This document shows, piece by piece, positions 1 through 11,000 of a DNA stretch of 64,000 nucleotides (within the stretch, counting starts at the first letter, position 1; every line of letters starts with the position of its first letter). Below the pieces are notes generated by a model that did not search any database, had not been told where the DNA came from, and saw only the letters and a list, made by a program, of their open reading frames with translations. The position numbers and the translations under genes are program-made. Source of the DNA: Ascaris suum (taxonomy: Eukaryota > Nematoda > Chromadorea > Rhabditida > Ascarididae); the NCBI GenBank assembly GCA_013433145.1, contig CM024182.1, positions 310,001 to 374,000 of the forward strand, given 5' to 3'.

Positions 1-1150
1 AAGTAAACGCAAACACTGGCCAATGGCTACTTGCACACATTTGGTTTGGATGATTTTTCTTTATGACAGATGCTCCAATTTGACAGGAAAATCGCGAACT
101 AAATGTGTTATCATGCTCAGAAAAAAAAAGAGAACGACTGGCGAGATATACAATACTTTGCGGAATTACATTCGTTAGTGTGGTGATGATGGATGAACGA
201 CAAGCATAGAAGGTAAGGGCGTGAGGATTATGGGCTTCGCAAACATCGACGACTGGTCAATTGCTTAGACGCTTATGCGCAGTTATTCGTTTGTTTTCAG
301 CACTCACGCACGATTCGGCATCAGAAACTAATGTGTCGTTCCGATTCTCCTGATTTGGTGAAGTTGTGATTCTTGAGAGTCAAAAACGATATCTGGAAAT
401 AAATGGAAGAAGTGATAAAGGGTGAACTCTTTTGAATGTGACTTCGTCACAACATATGATGACCTGTTTCCGGTTCGATCCTATTTGATTGCGCTTATCG
501 CATCTAAAATATACCCGAAGTACTTCTAACTAGTGTAGAGATCGAGCCATATGGGTGGTGAGGCACTTCTCGCTGAAATCTCACGAATTGAACGGGGCCG
601 AAGTAGTCGCTACCCCTACAGCACTTGCTATAATGATTCATAGTGAAACGACCCTACTGGGCAAGCATCCGCAAGCTCGTATCTCAGTCACCGGAATACA
701 CGGTGCTTTCTACACACATGAACGAAATTAACAATTACACACGCGTATATAAAAGCGTTGAATTCAAGATGAATCGTGCTATAGTGGGGAACTGCTACGT
801 CATCTATCTTTGGTAGACCACGCCACGTACATTTTGAGTCTTTGGTAACAAGCGAATCCGCGTTAATACCAATCAACTATACTTCTAACAAATGCCATCC
901 AGCCTCCTCTGTTCCTCTCTTACTGAGACGCATTTGCTAACTCACGCGGCATCACACTGAGCCTGGTCCACTCTAACAGCTACAGATGAGCTGCACATGA
1001 TCTATCCGGTCGCAGTTGGGCCATGCACAAGTGAGACGCATGCGGCTCAGCTATGCGTGGCTTAGGAAATTTTATATACGGATACCTGCGCATGGTTGCA
1101 CTAATGCTGGACAAGCGTTTTCTGAGTTCATGGGATGCTCCTCATATTCC
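1..1150. other. Non-genic left edge
   Basis: I see no exon with good splice borders, no repeat array and no RNA gene here. A GGTTCGATCC string near 472 resembles a tRNA B box, but no T stem or A box accompanies it. Confidence 0.4.
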
Positions 1151-1163
1151 CTGAAAAGCGAAA

Positions 1164-1358
1164 ATGGAGTACTTTCAATCAGTGATAGTCACTTTAAAAA
1201 AACAATACATCGGGTTTGCGTGCTTGACTTTAGTGCTGCTTTATCTGTGCAGAGCGTTGCATCAGTTGAGGGGGCGCGCTCACGAAACTCCTACACCCGC
1301 CCTCGAGGTCGACAGTGAAATGCAAAGAAATAGCGAAAACGGCAGTTTCATTGCATAA
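1164..1358 (+). other. Coding-like ORF with one hydrophobic segment
   Basis: A 64-codon frame begins with ATG. A hydrophobic stretch (about residues 15-31, YIGFACLTLVLLYLCRAL) follows a short basic N terminus, the layout of a type II membrane anchor. A Thr/Pro and charged stretch follows, then a stop. No donor clearly joins it to the next coding-like frame at 1454-1660. It could be the first exon of an unrecognised gene or a chance frame, and I do not recognise a family. Confidence 0.2.
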
Positions 1359-1453
1359 TCCGTTGTTTAGACGGGCAAAGGACATGACAACGCGATTCCG
1401 CACGCAGTTTTGCAAGAGTAAACGATTATTCTTGGGAACTTCGCGGACCCTGT

Positions 1454-1660
1454 TTGGCGTCTCGCCGATCAGCAAAAAAAGCGTTGGAAGTGATCGCAGA
1501 TACACAGAATTTTCTGCATCGGATAAATTCAGCATGTAGTGAAGCAGCTGCACTCTCAAGACTTCCCGAAGAAAATCGCATAAGAGGCCACCGCGGGAGT
1601 GTTGCTACCTTTATCAGAACGCGTTATGACTGCTCACAAAGGCAACTAAATTTATCGTAA
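1454..1660 (+). other. Coding-like fragment, copy A of a diverged pair
   Basis: This frame is hydrophilic and possibly helical, containing KALEVIADTQNFLHRINSAC and ending with a TAA at 1658-1660. A second frame at 1757-1954 shares the NSAC core and a following arginine/glutamate-rich block, and the DNA is visibly related there. This suggests two diverged copies of one sequence. No known domain is recognised. It may be a decayed gene or repeat. Confidence 0.22.
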
Positions 1661-1756
1661 ACCGCACAGTTCCTGTTGTAGATGAACTTGGCTCATAACA
1701 CAACGACCCCTTCAAGGTTAACGCGAAAAGTTGCACCATAAGACGATACAGCAGAG

Positions 1757-1954
1757 GTGCTTTTCTTGATCAGTATTAGTATAGGCAAGGTCAGAAAATT
1801 AGCGAAAATAATCTTAAAAGCGCGCAAGCTTTTGCCTCAGCAGAACTCAGCGTGCGATCGAACAGCTCCGCTTAAGATTCGAGAAGGACGCCGGATTATA
1901 AGCCAGCATGCGGGAGGCAACCAGCATTTTCAGAATAAGGGGTGGAGAATGTGA
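1757..1954 (+). other. Coding-like fragment, copy B of a diverged pair
   Basis: A basic 65-codon frame ends at a TGA at 1952-1954. It aligns by eye with the fragment ending at 1660 around NSAC and the downstream arginine-rich segment, with small gaps. There is no splice context, so it is probably a relic or a diverged repeat rather than an active exon. Confidence 0.18.
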
Positions 1955-1959
1955 AACTC

Positions 1960-2900
1960 GTGTCAGAAGCCTCATCTTCCTAAGTACCCTCACGCTTTGT
2001 TGCTGTGTGCACATCGCTTCTGAAGTGGCATTTGTTGTGAACGTTTCTTTATATTTTTATAGAGAAAGACGATGATATAAGAAGCTAAAATATAAAGATT
2101 AATAGGCCGATGTTAGAAGATGAAATATACTTCGGAAACGTTTATTCTAAATCACAAATAAGATCTATATAAACAGAGTACAATTAGCTAGTAAATAAAA
2201 ATGCTTGGAAAGTATTAGATAATATCATCAATTAATGAAATCACCGCTAAACAAACTTTACATGTATACACATTTACCTAGTGAATAAAGCAAGACTACT
2301 GTAGAAATTTGTAGTGTTATGTGTTAATAATTTAATAAGTATTGAAATAATCAAAGTACGTTAATTATTCAAATATGAAATGTGGTGCTAAATATATGAA
2401 CTGAAAGAAAGGTATAGAAAGTTGCTAACAAAAAAAAATTTTTTTCTTGGGTTCAACACGCGACATATAATGAGCGGAGAACAGCATAAGATGATATACG
2501 TAATTACCCAAGTAAGGGATTATAAATTAAAAGAATAATAAAAAAAGAATCCTACAGCAAAGGATTTAGAAATGTGGACAGTCTTAACCACTGTAGTTTT
2601 TACAAATGTACTCGGAAAAACATATTCAAAACTTTAAAGGAATATCAAAGAAAACTTTGCCTATTCCAATGTGCAACGTCAATATAAAATACCGATAATC
2701 ACGTATTATCGATAAACGAAAACATCTATGTTGAGGTCAACACCGTTAAAATACTGACCTATGTAGATCAATATTCATATACAATATGCCAAATATCGCA
2801 TGCATCAACTCAAGAAAATGACACTGAAGGTCAATAAAACTGAGATCACCCATGTCAATGCATCAAAATAAATAAAAGTTTATGGAATTTCATGTGTGCG
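1960..2900. other. AT-rich non-genic spacer
   Basis: The region is strongly AT-rich with many short stops in all frames. No exon, hairpin or tandem array stands out until the dinucleotide repeat that follows. Confidence 0.6.
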
Positions 2901-2901
2901 A

Positions 2902-2907
2902 TATATA

Positions 2908-2992
<85 letters not shown>
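2902..2992. repeat. (AT)n microsatellite
   Basis: A short imperfect ATATAATATA lead-in passes into an essentially pure TA dinucleotide run of nearly 80 bp. Such tracts are length-polymorphic and can extrude cruciforms. The tyrosine/isoleucine reading frame across it is an artefact. Confidence 0.97.
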
Positions 2993-2995
<3 letters not shown>

Positions 2996-5010
2996 AATCA
3001 CACAAACGACGATCAAAACTCGTAAAAGCAAGGGATCACATCGCTCAAAGCAAGAGAAAGCTAGTTTATTTACGTTGATGGGAGCATTTTGACAGCCATC
3101 ACTACATCTTCTACGACGTTAAATTCACTGAGTGTTTTAACAATGGTGCAAAAATTGACAGAGAATAGAGCGATATACAATGCAGCCTTTGTGGTGTCCG
3201 AAATGTTGTGGCACAGTTATCAGTTTGAATTGTCTCGAAGTCCTTTTACTTCAAACAACACATCTTGATACTTGAACATCTACGAGAGTGCGCCCTGCTC
3301 GTGGGCATGAGCGATATCACAGACGGTAAATTGGAATGAAATGCGGCTCCGATTCCAACGATCAATTGAACGATCGGACTGTTCCGAGCGCATCGGAAAG
3401 GATAGGCAAATAGAGAAGTGTGCCAGAAGGCTGGCACGTCTCATTCAAAATGTTAGCTAGTTTCGATCCTTGTCAGCAGTCTTATGTAGTCGAAGAAGAC
3501 CATATACCATATACCATATAAGTTTGTTTTTCTCAAATCCGCTAGAAGATCCATGTATATTGCAAGGGAGCAGGACGTGCAGAATACTTCAGAAGACTCC
3601 AGAAATTGACGCTCGAATTCAACGTATCCAGAACGACGCTTATTAATGAATTCAACGTATCCACTAGCGGCTTCGATGAGTTGCTATATTCCATGGAGGA
3701 AAATATGGACTGGGCTGCATCCGAACGCATGAGGAAATAGTTTAAACCATGTGTTAAATGATTCATTTGCGAGATAAAATGGTTCCTCTATCCTAAAAGA
3801 GATTTCGGTAAGAAAGATTTACTTAATTTCAAGCATTTTAATCTTTCACCACTCAGTTTTAATTTAAGGCAAGTCACTTCTGTTATTTAACGAACTTTTT
3901 CTTTTGTCACACAGCATCGATATACTTCAATATACTCAGAAACATTCTTATCAGCAAGCGCTCTGTTGTGGCTCATTTACATAGAGTAATTTTATTTGAA
4001 CGATCGAATCATTTTTTTTGGTATTCTTCTACCGCTCATTATGTTCGTTTACTTGCTGCAGCATCAAACGTTACGAACATAACTCAGCGTTCACGCTGAA
4101 GTCTCTTAGCATCAATCATTTCAGCTGATCAGTCGTTTCGCATGAAATCGCCAAAGTGTTATGCCTTCGCTTTTTAATTAATTCAACGAATCGACTGCCG
4201 GATCAACAGACCCTCATCTGCGTGATGCATAACGCATGAAGGTTAATCGCCACCATTTGTTGTGAACGCCTCTAACACTCATCTGCTGCTTGCAACTGTT
4301 TACGTGGTCCACAGTGTTTCCCCGGGGCCAAGATCGGCTCATATTGGTGAGCTCATATCGATGTGCATCACTAAGCGTGCCTTAAAGGGTTTGCATGGGG
4401 GCAACTCCGTCCACGATTTGACCGGTCAAAATCGTTTGGTGCTTTTCTGTCACCTCGCTTCTAACGTTACGCCGTTTTCTCCCATTATTCGCCTCGTTGT
4501 TTACTCTCGCGAACACGCTTACGACACCAGGTTCTTCTTACAACAAGTTTCGTCATTCATTTCGACAACTCCTTTCCAATATTCTTCTTTTTGCTCCCAA
4601 ATTTTTTAAAACTGCTTTACGTTTATCAGAAAGCACGCCATTTTCTTGAGCGTAATGCAGTAGACTCTATGTTTCTAATAAATCTTGAGTTCGTATTGCA
4701 GCAAATAGTAAATGCTAGCTCACCTACTGCGCCACTTTACGAAAAAATTGATATAAAAACCTGCGCATATGTTCGTATTCCGTCCTTGACTTTCATGTCA
4801 TTTCGTAGAATATGGAAAATTGCGCAAATCTCCTTGTCTCACTAATTGCTTCTAAAGCCATTGGCTTGTTCCTATGCTGAAATTTAAATGACATGCAGTT
4901 TTTTCTGCTCCACAGCGGTATAATTCTTGTCACCACTAAACAACGTTCCTTCCTATATGTGGGCAGTTCATTTCCACTTGCTTTAAAACTTCTAAAAAAT
5001 CCGTCCGTCG
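2993..5010. other. Non-genic spacer with minor repeats
   Basis: There is no convincing exon. A threefold CCATATA motif sits near 3502-3522, and GAATTCAACGTATCCA occurs twice between about 3615 and 3665. The longest open frame (4262-4609) begins with GTG, lacks splice context and has low-complexity composition, so I do not call it. Confidence 0.5.
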
Positions 5011-5054
5011 GTACCTTCATAAATCGGTACCTTCCAGACGATTTATGAAGGTAC
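5011..5054. repeat. Perfect 16-bp inverted repeat (hairpin)
   Basis: GTACCTTCATAAATCG at 5011-5026 is followed after 12 bases by its exact reverse complement at 5039-5054. A run of T follows at once. In a bacterium this would be a terminator; in this nematode-like context it is more likely a small palindromic element or the ends of a miniature transposon. Confidence 0.9.
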
Positions 5055-5578
5055 TTTTTTCCTTTTATGTTTTTTTATACTTTATGTGGAAAATGCATCA
5101 CGAAGGCTTCATAGGTGTGCATGTATTCTATGTCCTAGCCAATTGGTATCCTCTCACGTCGTTTTGACTCAACAGAGGTGATTCCGTAAATGACATTAAG
5201 TTGTTGCGTTTTATCATTTGCTAGGAATTTTCTTAGCCGATTGTTTCGATAAGAGATAATGAAAAGACCCATGTCTTGAATCTTTGAGCACACGGCTGTT
5301 CATTTGTGGAATATCTTATTGGGTGCTGTCGAGGTAGTATGATTTAATGTACATATCCTTCAACGGACATTTTGACACTAACACGACAGCATGAGTCGAA
5401 TAAGATGTTGCACTTTTTGTTGTCTACACTTGTCTACAATGCTTGCGTTTTTCGTTCAAGTTTCCCCTGAGCTTAAGAAAAGAGCATGGAAGCCAGAAAA
5501 GGAAAACAGCATCCAAGCGAATTGGGAAGCATTATCTGGTGCTTTCTGGCTGGTTTCGTGCTCTGATGCAATCCTGGC

Positions 5579-5986
5579 TTGCAGTTTTTGTGTACTGGAA
5601 GACGGTTGGCCATATTCTCTATTCCTTTCCGTAGCTTTTATTTTAGATTTTATAGTGAACGTTGGTGTGGCTGCGACAAAGAAAAACAGATGGATTGTGT
5701 CGAAAAGGCTCCTGGTTCAAGAAGGTCTGCGCAACCAGCACGAGTGAACTTAGCCTTAAAGGCGGACTTCCGTGAAGTGAACTCTTTCTCGACTATCGCT
5801 TCAAACGAATCCTCTATTCCCGACCACGTGCGGCAATTTATCGCAAAAACGTATTCTATAGACCCGAATTCAACGATGTTTACCTGTTCTGATAAGCCAC
5901 AAAGGCAAGCTAAGGACTTATTTTCGATTATAAGTGGTTTGTTTGCTAACCCCTTCAACGAGATTATGTTTAATTCGATAATTTGA
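5579..5986 (+). other. Coding-like segment of unknown identity
   Basis: The frame is open for over 130 codons. Its second half (about 5720-5950) is mixed hydrophilic sequence with coding-like composition, including RQFIAKTYSIDPNSTMF and a following KPQRQAKDLFSIISG. A second frame at 5391-5747 overlaps its start and includes PELKKRAWKPEKENS. The two frames could be exons of one gene with an unseen intron, or a frameshifted relic. Possible donors follow 5933-5936. I do not recognise a family, and the minus strand is also open here, so even the strand is uncertain. Confidence 0.25.
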
Positions 5987-5989
5987 CTC

Positions 5990-7730
5990 AGGAGTAGTTG
6001 ACAGATATCGTTTAATGATAAATAAAATCCGTATGCAGAGACAGAATGAAAAATCTTTTCGTGCGTTTTGCCACTGCGGTGTGAAACACGCCATGGTTAA
6101 TAGTCATCGCTCATATTTTACGATGAATCAATTGCCTTCATGCACCTTCACGCCTGCCCGTTCGGTAGGTGAATTAAAGTGGCTGCAAACTACTGTGAAG
6201 ACATTTGCAAGCGGCGTGATCATGCTGAAAAATGCATAATAACTCGCGAACTGAAGTATCTGCATAGAAATTCAACGTCCATTGCGTCGCTGCAGAAATC
6301 CACTTCGGAAAAATTTTGTCACTACGCTTGCTGTTTATAACTGAACGGTTGTTAGAAATGAAATCCTCGTGAAATATAAAGAAATTCGACATGTTGAGCT
6401 TGCCTTGCCTTATCAAACGCGTGCTGTTGACCGTAATGCGGTCATCGAAATGTCAGACGGCGAGGTAACTCTTTCAGGGTTTCTGCCTATTTCCACCTAG
6501 TTCCACGAGATAGCTGAACTTCGCAAATTATATAGCATATTCTCGCCATCTACGTTGGCGAGCTTATCCATCCTTACGCTAGCTGTTGTCTTTCATTTCG
6601 TTCGTTGTACACAAAGTATTTACATTCAGGCTGTGCACATAGGCAAAAGGCATATCGAAAGTTGTCCCTATTGGGCAAGTTAAAGCTTATTGAAGCGACG
6701 GAACAAGTGCAGTTTCAGGACCTCATTCTTCTGTTGACAAATTAAGTGGAATTCACCGCGTGAACTAAATTGCTTCATTTGCCTAGCTCTTTAAGTTTAT
6801 GAAGATCAGCAGTCCGTGGTCACATATAAGGAAAAACGCCAAGTTTGGCTAAGTAAACGGGGTTGGTAAGCGTTTCTTGAAGAAATTTTAATAGTCCATT
6901 GTCGAGTTTGCGTCCAAGCAGAAAACACCCATCCAAGCAAGCTTACCTGCAAATACACGTGCCGTTTCGACACAGCAATGCACTCCTGACTTTCTTAATG
7001 CTATGATCACAAACACTCAGCACTTTAATAGTCGCACTTTAGCCCGTATGTCGATTAGTCTCCTAAACCTGTTCTTAGACATCGATCTCGTCAACATGTT
7101 GTCGCTGTTCATGAAACTGGGGGTGTCGTTACTATAGATTCAAATTGAACATACTGATTAGTTTCTGCAATGCTTCTTTACTTTTCCACCGCCAGCTTCT
7201 TTAGCGAGCTTCACATCTATTTTGCGAATTGACTGAAACGTATTTACTTCAGGGTTTTTGTCGCACACGATGGTTCCTTCTATTATGTCGACATGCCTTT
7301 TGTAAGTTCCTTTCCTGAATGAGTGTCAGCTTAATCGTTTTTGCAGTTATTTACCCAAGCTGATAAAATGTTTATTAAGAGATATATGCTATGCTTCAAA
7401 TATTGCATTGATTAAATCATCCAGATCTAGTTGTTCTGTTTTGGTTCGTTGTTCAGCAGCTGTGCACTGGGCGTGCTGCGTTCAAGGCATACGCCCGCAA
7501 GCATAGATGCTATTTATAGAATCTTGTTGGGTGACGATCACAGACGAAATTATTATATGAAAGCAAACATCAGACATAGAATTATGTTATCCAAAGTAAA
7601 ATCAGTCAGAAAGTTGTAAAAAGCGCGTAAACGTCACAGGTTGACATTCGGTATCCAGGATATCAACCAAAGACGGTGCGTTACGACGGAAGTTGACAGG
7701 GAGGAGATATGTTTAAATTTGTTCCATAAA
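5990..7730. other. Non-genic spacer
   Basis: There are only short shadow frames and no exon with matching acceptor and donor. Upstream exons of the CCCH gene may lie here, but I could not identify one. Confidence 0.4.
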
Positions 7731-7731
7731 G

Positions 7732-8049
7732 ACACCTGGCATTGAAAACGCTAACTTGGCCGACAGTTCTGAAAATGAGTCCTGTATCAGCTTAGATGCT
7801 GATTTTTCCTCATCACTTTCGTCTCGGTGCCAACGGTGGACTGTGACGATGATATGCAATTGATGTGGTGCATTCAGATTGTTCCACGCGAGTTGACTAG
7901 TACGAATGAAGACATCCGTCGGCATCCAACTGTATCATTTACGGATATGGCACCGTCGATGTGCACATCTCCACAAAATGCTCCCTTCGGTTGGCAAACT
8001 ATGACTGACGTCGACCGTGGACTTGTGCATAGACGTATGCTTTCAGTCG
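7732..8049 (+). CDS. Putative 5' exons of the CCCH gene (uncertain)
   Basis: Two exon-like frames: 7732-7826, Ser/Asp/Glu-rich, ending in phase 2; and 7901-8049, which enters in phase 2 and leaves in phase 1 at a GTAACG donor, matching the finger-1 exon. An alternative pairs donor 7843 with the better acceptor ATTCAG at 7877, giving a 35-nt intron. The minus strand is open over the same stretch and begins with a GGFEPPT string of the kind often met in spurious repeat-derived ORFs. A dispersed repeat here is therefore possible. Confidence 0.42.
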
Positions 8050-11000
8050 GTAACGCACCGAAATGATTATCATATGTAGCGAACACATAGAATGTCGGCG
8101 GTTCGAAACCTCCATACAACTATCTCTAGCACAATTTTAGGATTTTCTATATCATATCTGTTTTAATGTGTGCTATTGTTGTCTTATTTCAACAATTTTT
8201 GTGCCATGTCACTTAGAATTCAGAAACTTCTGCAAGCGAAGTGTGGCGGTAGGACCGATAAGAATAAACTGAATGCTGTACAGATTTTGAAATGCACGTA
8301 AAGTCGTTTGAAGATCAACAACTAAGCAGTTGTGATCAGTTTCCTTTCGGCTTTTATGGGCTGTTGGGGTGCTGTAAACGAAAAACTAAGGCTACTACAA
8401 ATCATTCATGCTATATCATGAACGCACGCGGATTTCTAATATTTGTATAACGCTGACTTTGATTTAGAGCGACGGCAGACGGACATCTACAAGACGGCCC
8501 TGTGTCGAGAATACAGAGGAACTGGGAAATGCTCGTACGGTGACGGGTGCAGATTCGCTCACGGTGCAGGAGAACTACGTCTTCCTCCACAGGCAAGATG
8601 TACTTCCACTTCCACAGAGTTCGGGCGCAAGCTTTTACAGGTTTTAGTGTCTATCAGCAAGACGTGGGCGAGTGAGAGGAGTTCGTGGTTGCGATGTCCT
8701 ACCGTTGTGCGACAGTTAGTTTCAAGGGTTCCACTATGGTTCTACGTATAAGTACGCGATTGTTTTGTCACCTCCCTCATCACTTTTCGCCTGTCTCTGG
8801 TTGCCTATAGGTTGTTCTTCTCCTGTCCTGCTTGCTTTACGTAATCCTTGATCATAGCTACTGGAGCATCCCTCTCATACGCCTCAGTGGTTTCATCCTT
8901 TCAAGGAATAGTGAAGCTAACTGTGGCAGGAAGTGATCGATGCTTCACCTTGATATTTTCTGCTACATTTAAGCAGTTTTCATGCATGTGCTGCAGTCCT
9001 AGTGGCGGTGCTCCGGAAATTCGGCACATTTCGTCCATTCATTTCAGCAGCAATATTGGAACTTCTTTGTTGATTTATGAAGACGAGAGTGAAATGTTCG
9101 TTTCTTTTTTCTTAGTTCACCAATTGGGCTTTCAAGTGAACAAAAACGAAAAGAACAACGGATCATATGTGGACCGTTGCAGCATAGAACGCGATTTTCA
9201 CCGCTTAATAATGTCACTCGCCAGCCTTTCGTATAGTCAGAGTAGTAACTGCTGTGGCTTCTTTGGCAAGTGCTGCTTCCAGTTGGCTTGTTAAATACAA
9301 TTTTTGCTTATTTAAGGGTGGTTTTGCTGAGAAATTTACGTCCTTTTTATCATTTCCTCCCACCCTGCTTTTTTCCTAATCGAAGCATGTGGACGTTCAG
9401 GTAGGTAAGTCAACTGTGAACTTACAAAAGAAAAGCGGTGTAGAGAAACGATAACATATTTCAACATTTTCATGTTGAAGGCGCATCCGAAGTACAAAAC
9501 GCAGCTTTGCAACAAGTTTGCCTTGTTTGGCACTTGCCCGTACGGAGCACGTTGCCAATTCATACACCGTCGACCGAGCGAGTTCAACTATGCAAAGGTG
9601 ACGAATTGCTTAATAAAACTTTTGTGCGATCGGAGAATTACTGTGTTACCATGAATTAGAGACTGTCTTATTTTAGGTATATTTTTTCATGTACCTTAGC
9701 TTATGATCTTGCCTGGAGATGGATAGAAAATTACGTCTGAGAGTGGAAGAATTAGGGTCGAAAAGTGAATAGCAGTTGCAACGCGCAACTTTCAGAGGAA
9801 ACAACAAAATAATTGCGAGGTATTACAGTAGAGAATAATGATGCAGTTTGATATAGACAGATAATGGGATAAGTTATCGTTGCATCGTTTTAAACAGCTG
9901 TGGTACAACCATGCGTCTATACAAATCGATTTCCACCTTTTTTTGTCTCATTTACGATTGATTAATTGTTTAGTGCATTTTCGTGGGACAGCTTATGATT
10001 GGACACTCTCTCTTAGAGTATATGTGAGAAATATTAAGTCCGATATGTATAGGCGCTTATTTTGCTGCCTTCATTGGTACGTTTTTTTTGTATCTGGTTG
10101 AACGCTTTGCTTCAGGAAGAAAACCGTGACGTAAAATCAGTTGGACCATCCAATATCCAGTCAAGAATACCCTCACGATTTGACGCACCATTTACTGATT
10201 TACCCAGTCGATCTGTTAAAAAAATGAGGTGATTTTTGATGGAAATAATTCTTTTCATTTCGCCGCGTTCTTAGCCTTTTTGCCGTTAGTGGAAGAATGC
10301 ATAATTTCCCTCCGTCTTACTTGTTTTTTGTGCACCTGTTTCCAGAAAAATCCCGTTTTCTTCTAGCGAAATTTCTTTTAGGGCTAAAAAACCATCAAAG
10401 GAAATGCAGAAACATCACATGATACCGATTTATTGCAGATTGATTAAATAATTGGCTGACTTTAAACAAATATTTCATTAAAAATTCCGCTTTGACATCA
10501 CTTAAAGATCTCCAAGCGAAGCTGAGCATTTAAGGAAAAGGACATTTTACTCAGCCTAATAAATTAGATTAGAGAGAGCAAAATGTCATTTGCGACGAGA
10601 AAGTAGGCGAAACTGAAAACATCCTCACCTATCCTCCAGTCCGCGTGGATTCCAGAGAGGGCTCAGGAAGAATAGCAGTTTCAACATCAAGTTGCCATTA
10701 GCAGGGTCTTAATAATGGGACGCAGTTTGCAGTGCTTTTAGCAAGTACTTATTAAGCGATGACGTCAACTGTGCGGAGTCGTGCGGAGAAAATGAAGAAA
10801 CTGAAATTCGCTTCAATGGTTCGCTTCCGAGTTCCCATTTCAAAAGAGCGACGACTTCCAGATGGAACCATGCGCCAACTCTTGATGATGTGGGTATCAC
10901 TTTGCTATTGAAAACATTTTCAGTTGCTCGAAAAGTTTTCTTTGCTGAGCTGCAGCATTCATTTTGTGCTCTTGGACTTGTCATTGTATGTGAGGGAGGT

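Noticed and set aside
2896..3078. ORF with Tyr-Ile repeats
   Set aside because: Pure translation of the AT microsatellite.
8090..8115. GGTTCGAAACC as a tRNA T-arm
   Set aside because: No A box, anticodon arm or acceptor stem at the right distances.
8848..9294. 148-codon plus-strand ORF
   Set aside because: Lies wholly within the intron between the two zinc fingers, and its composition is not protein-like.
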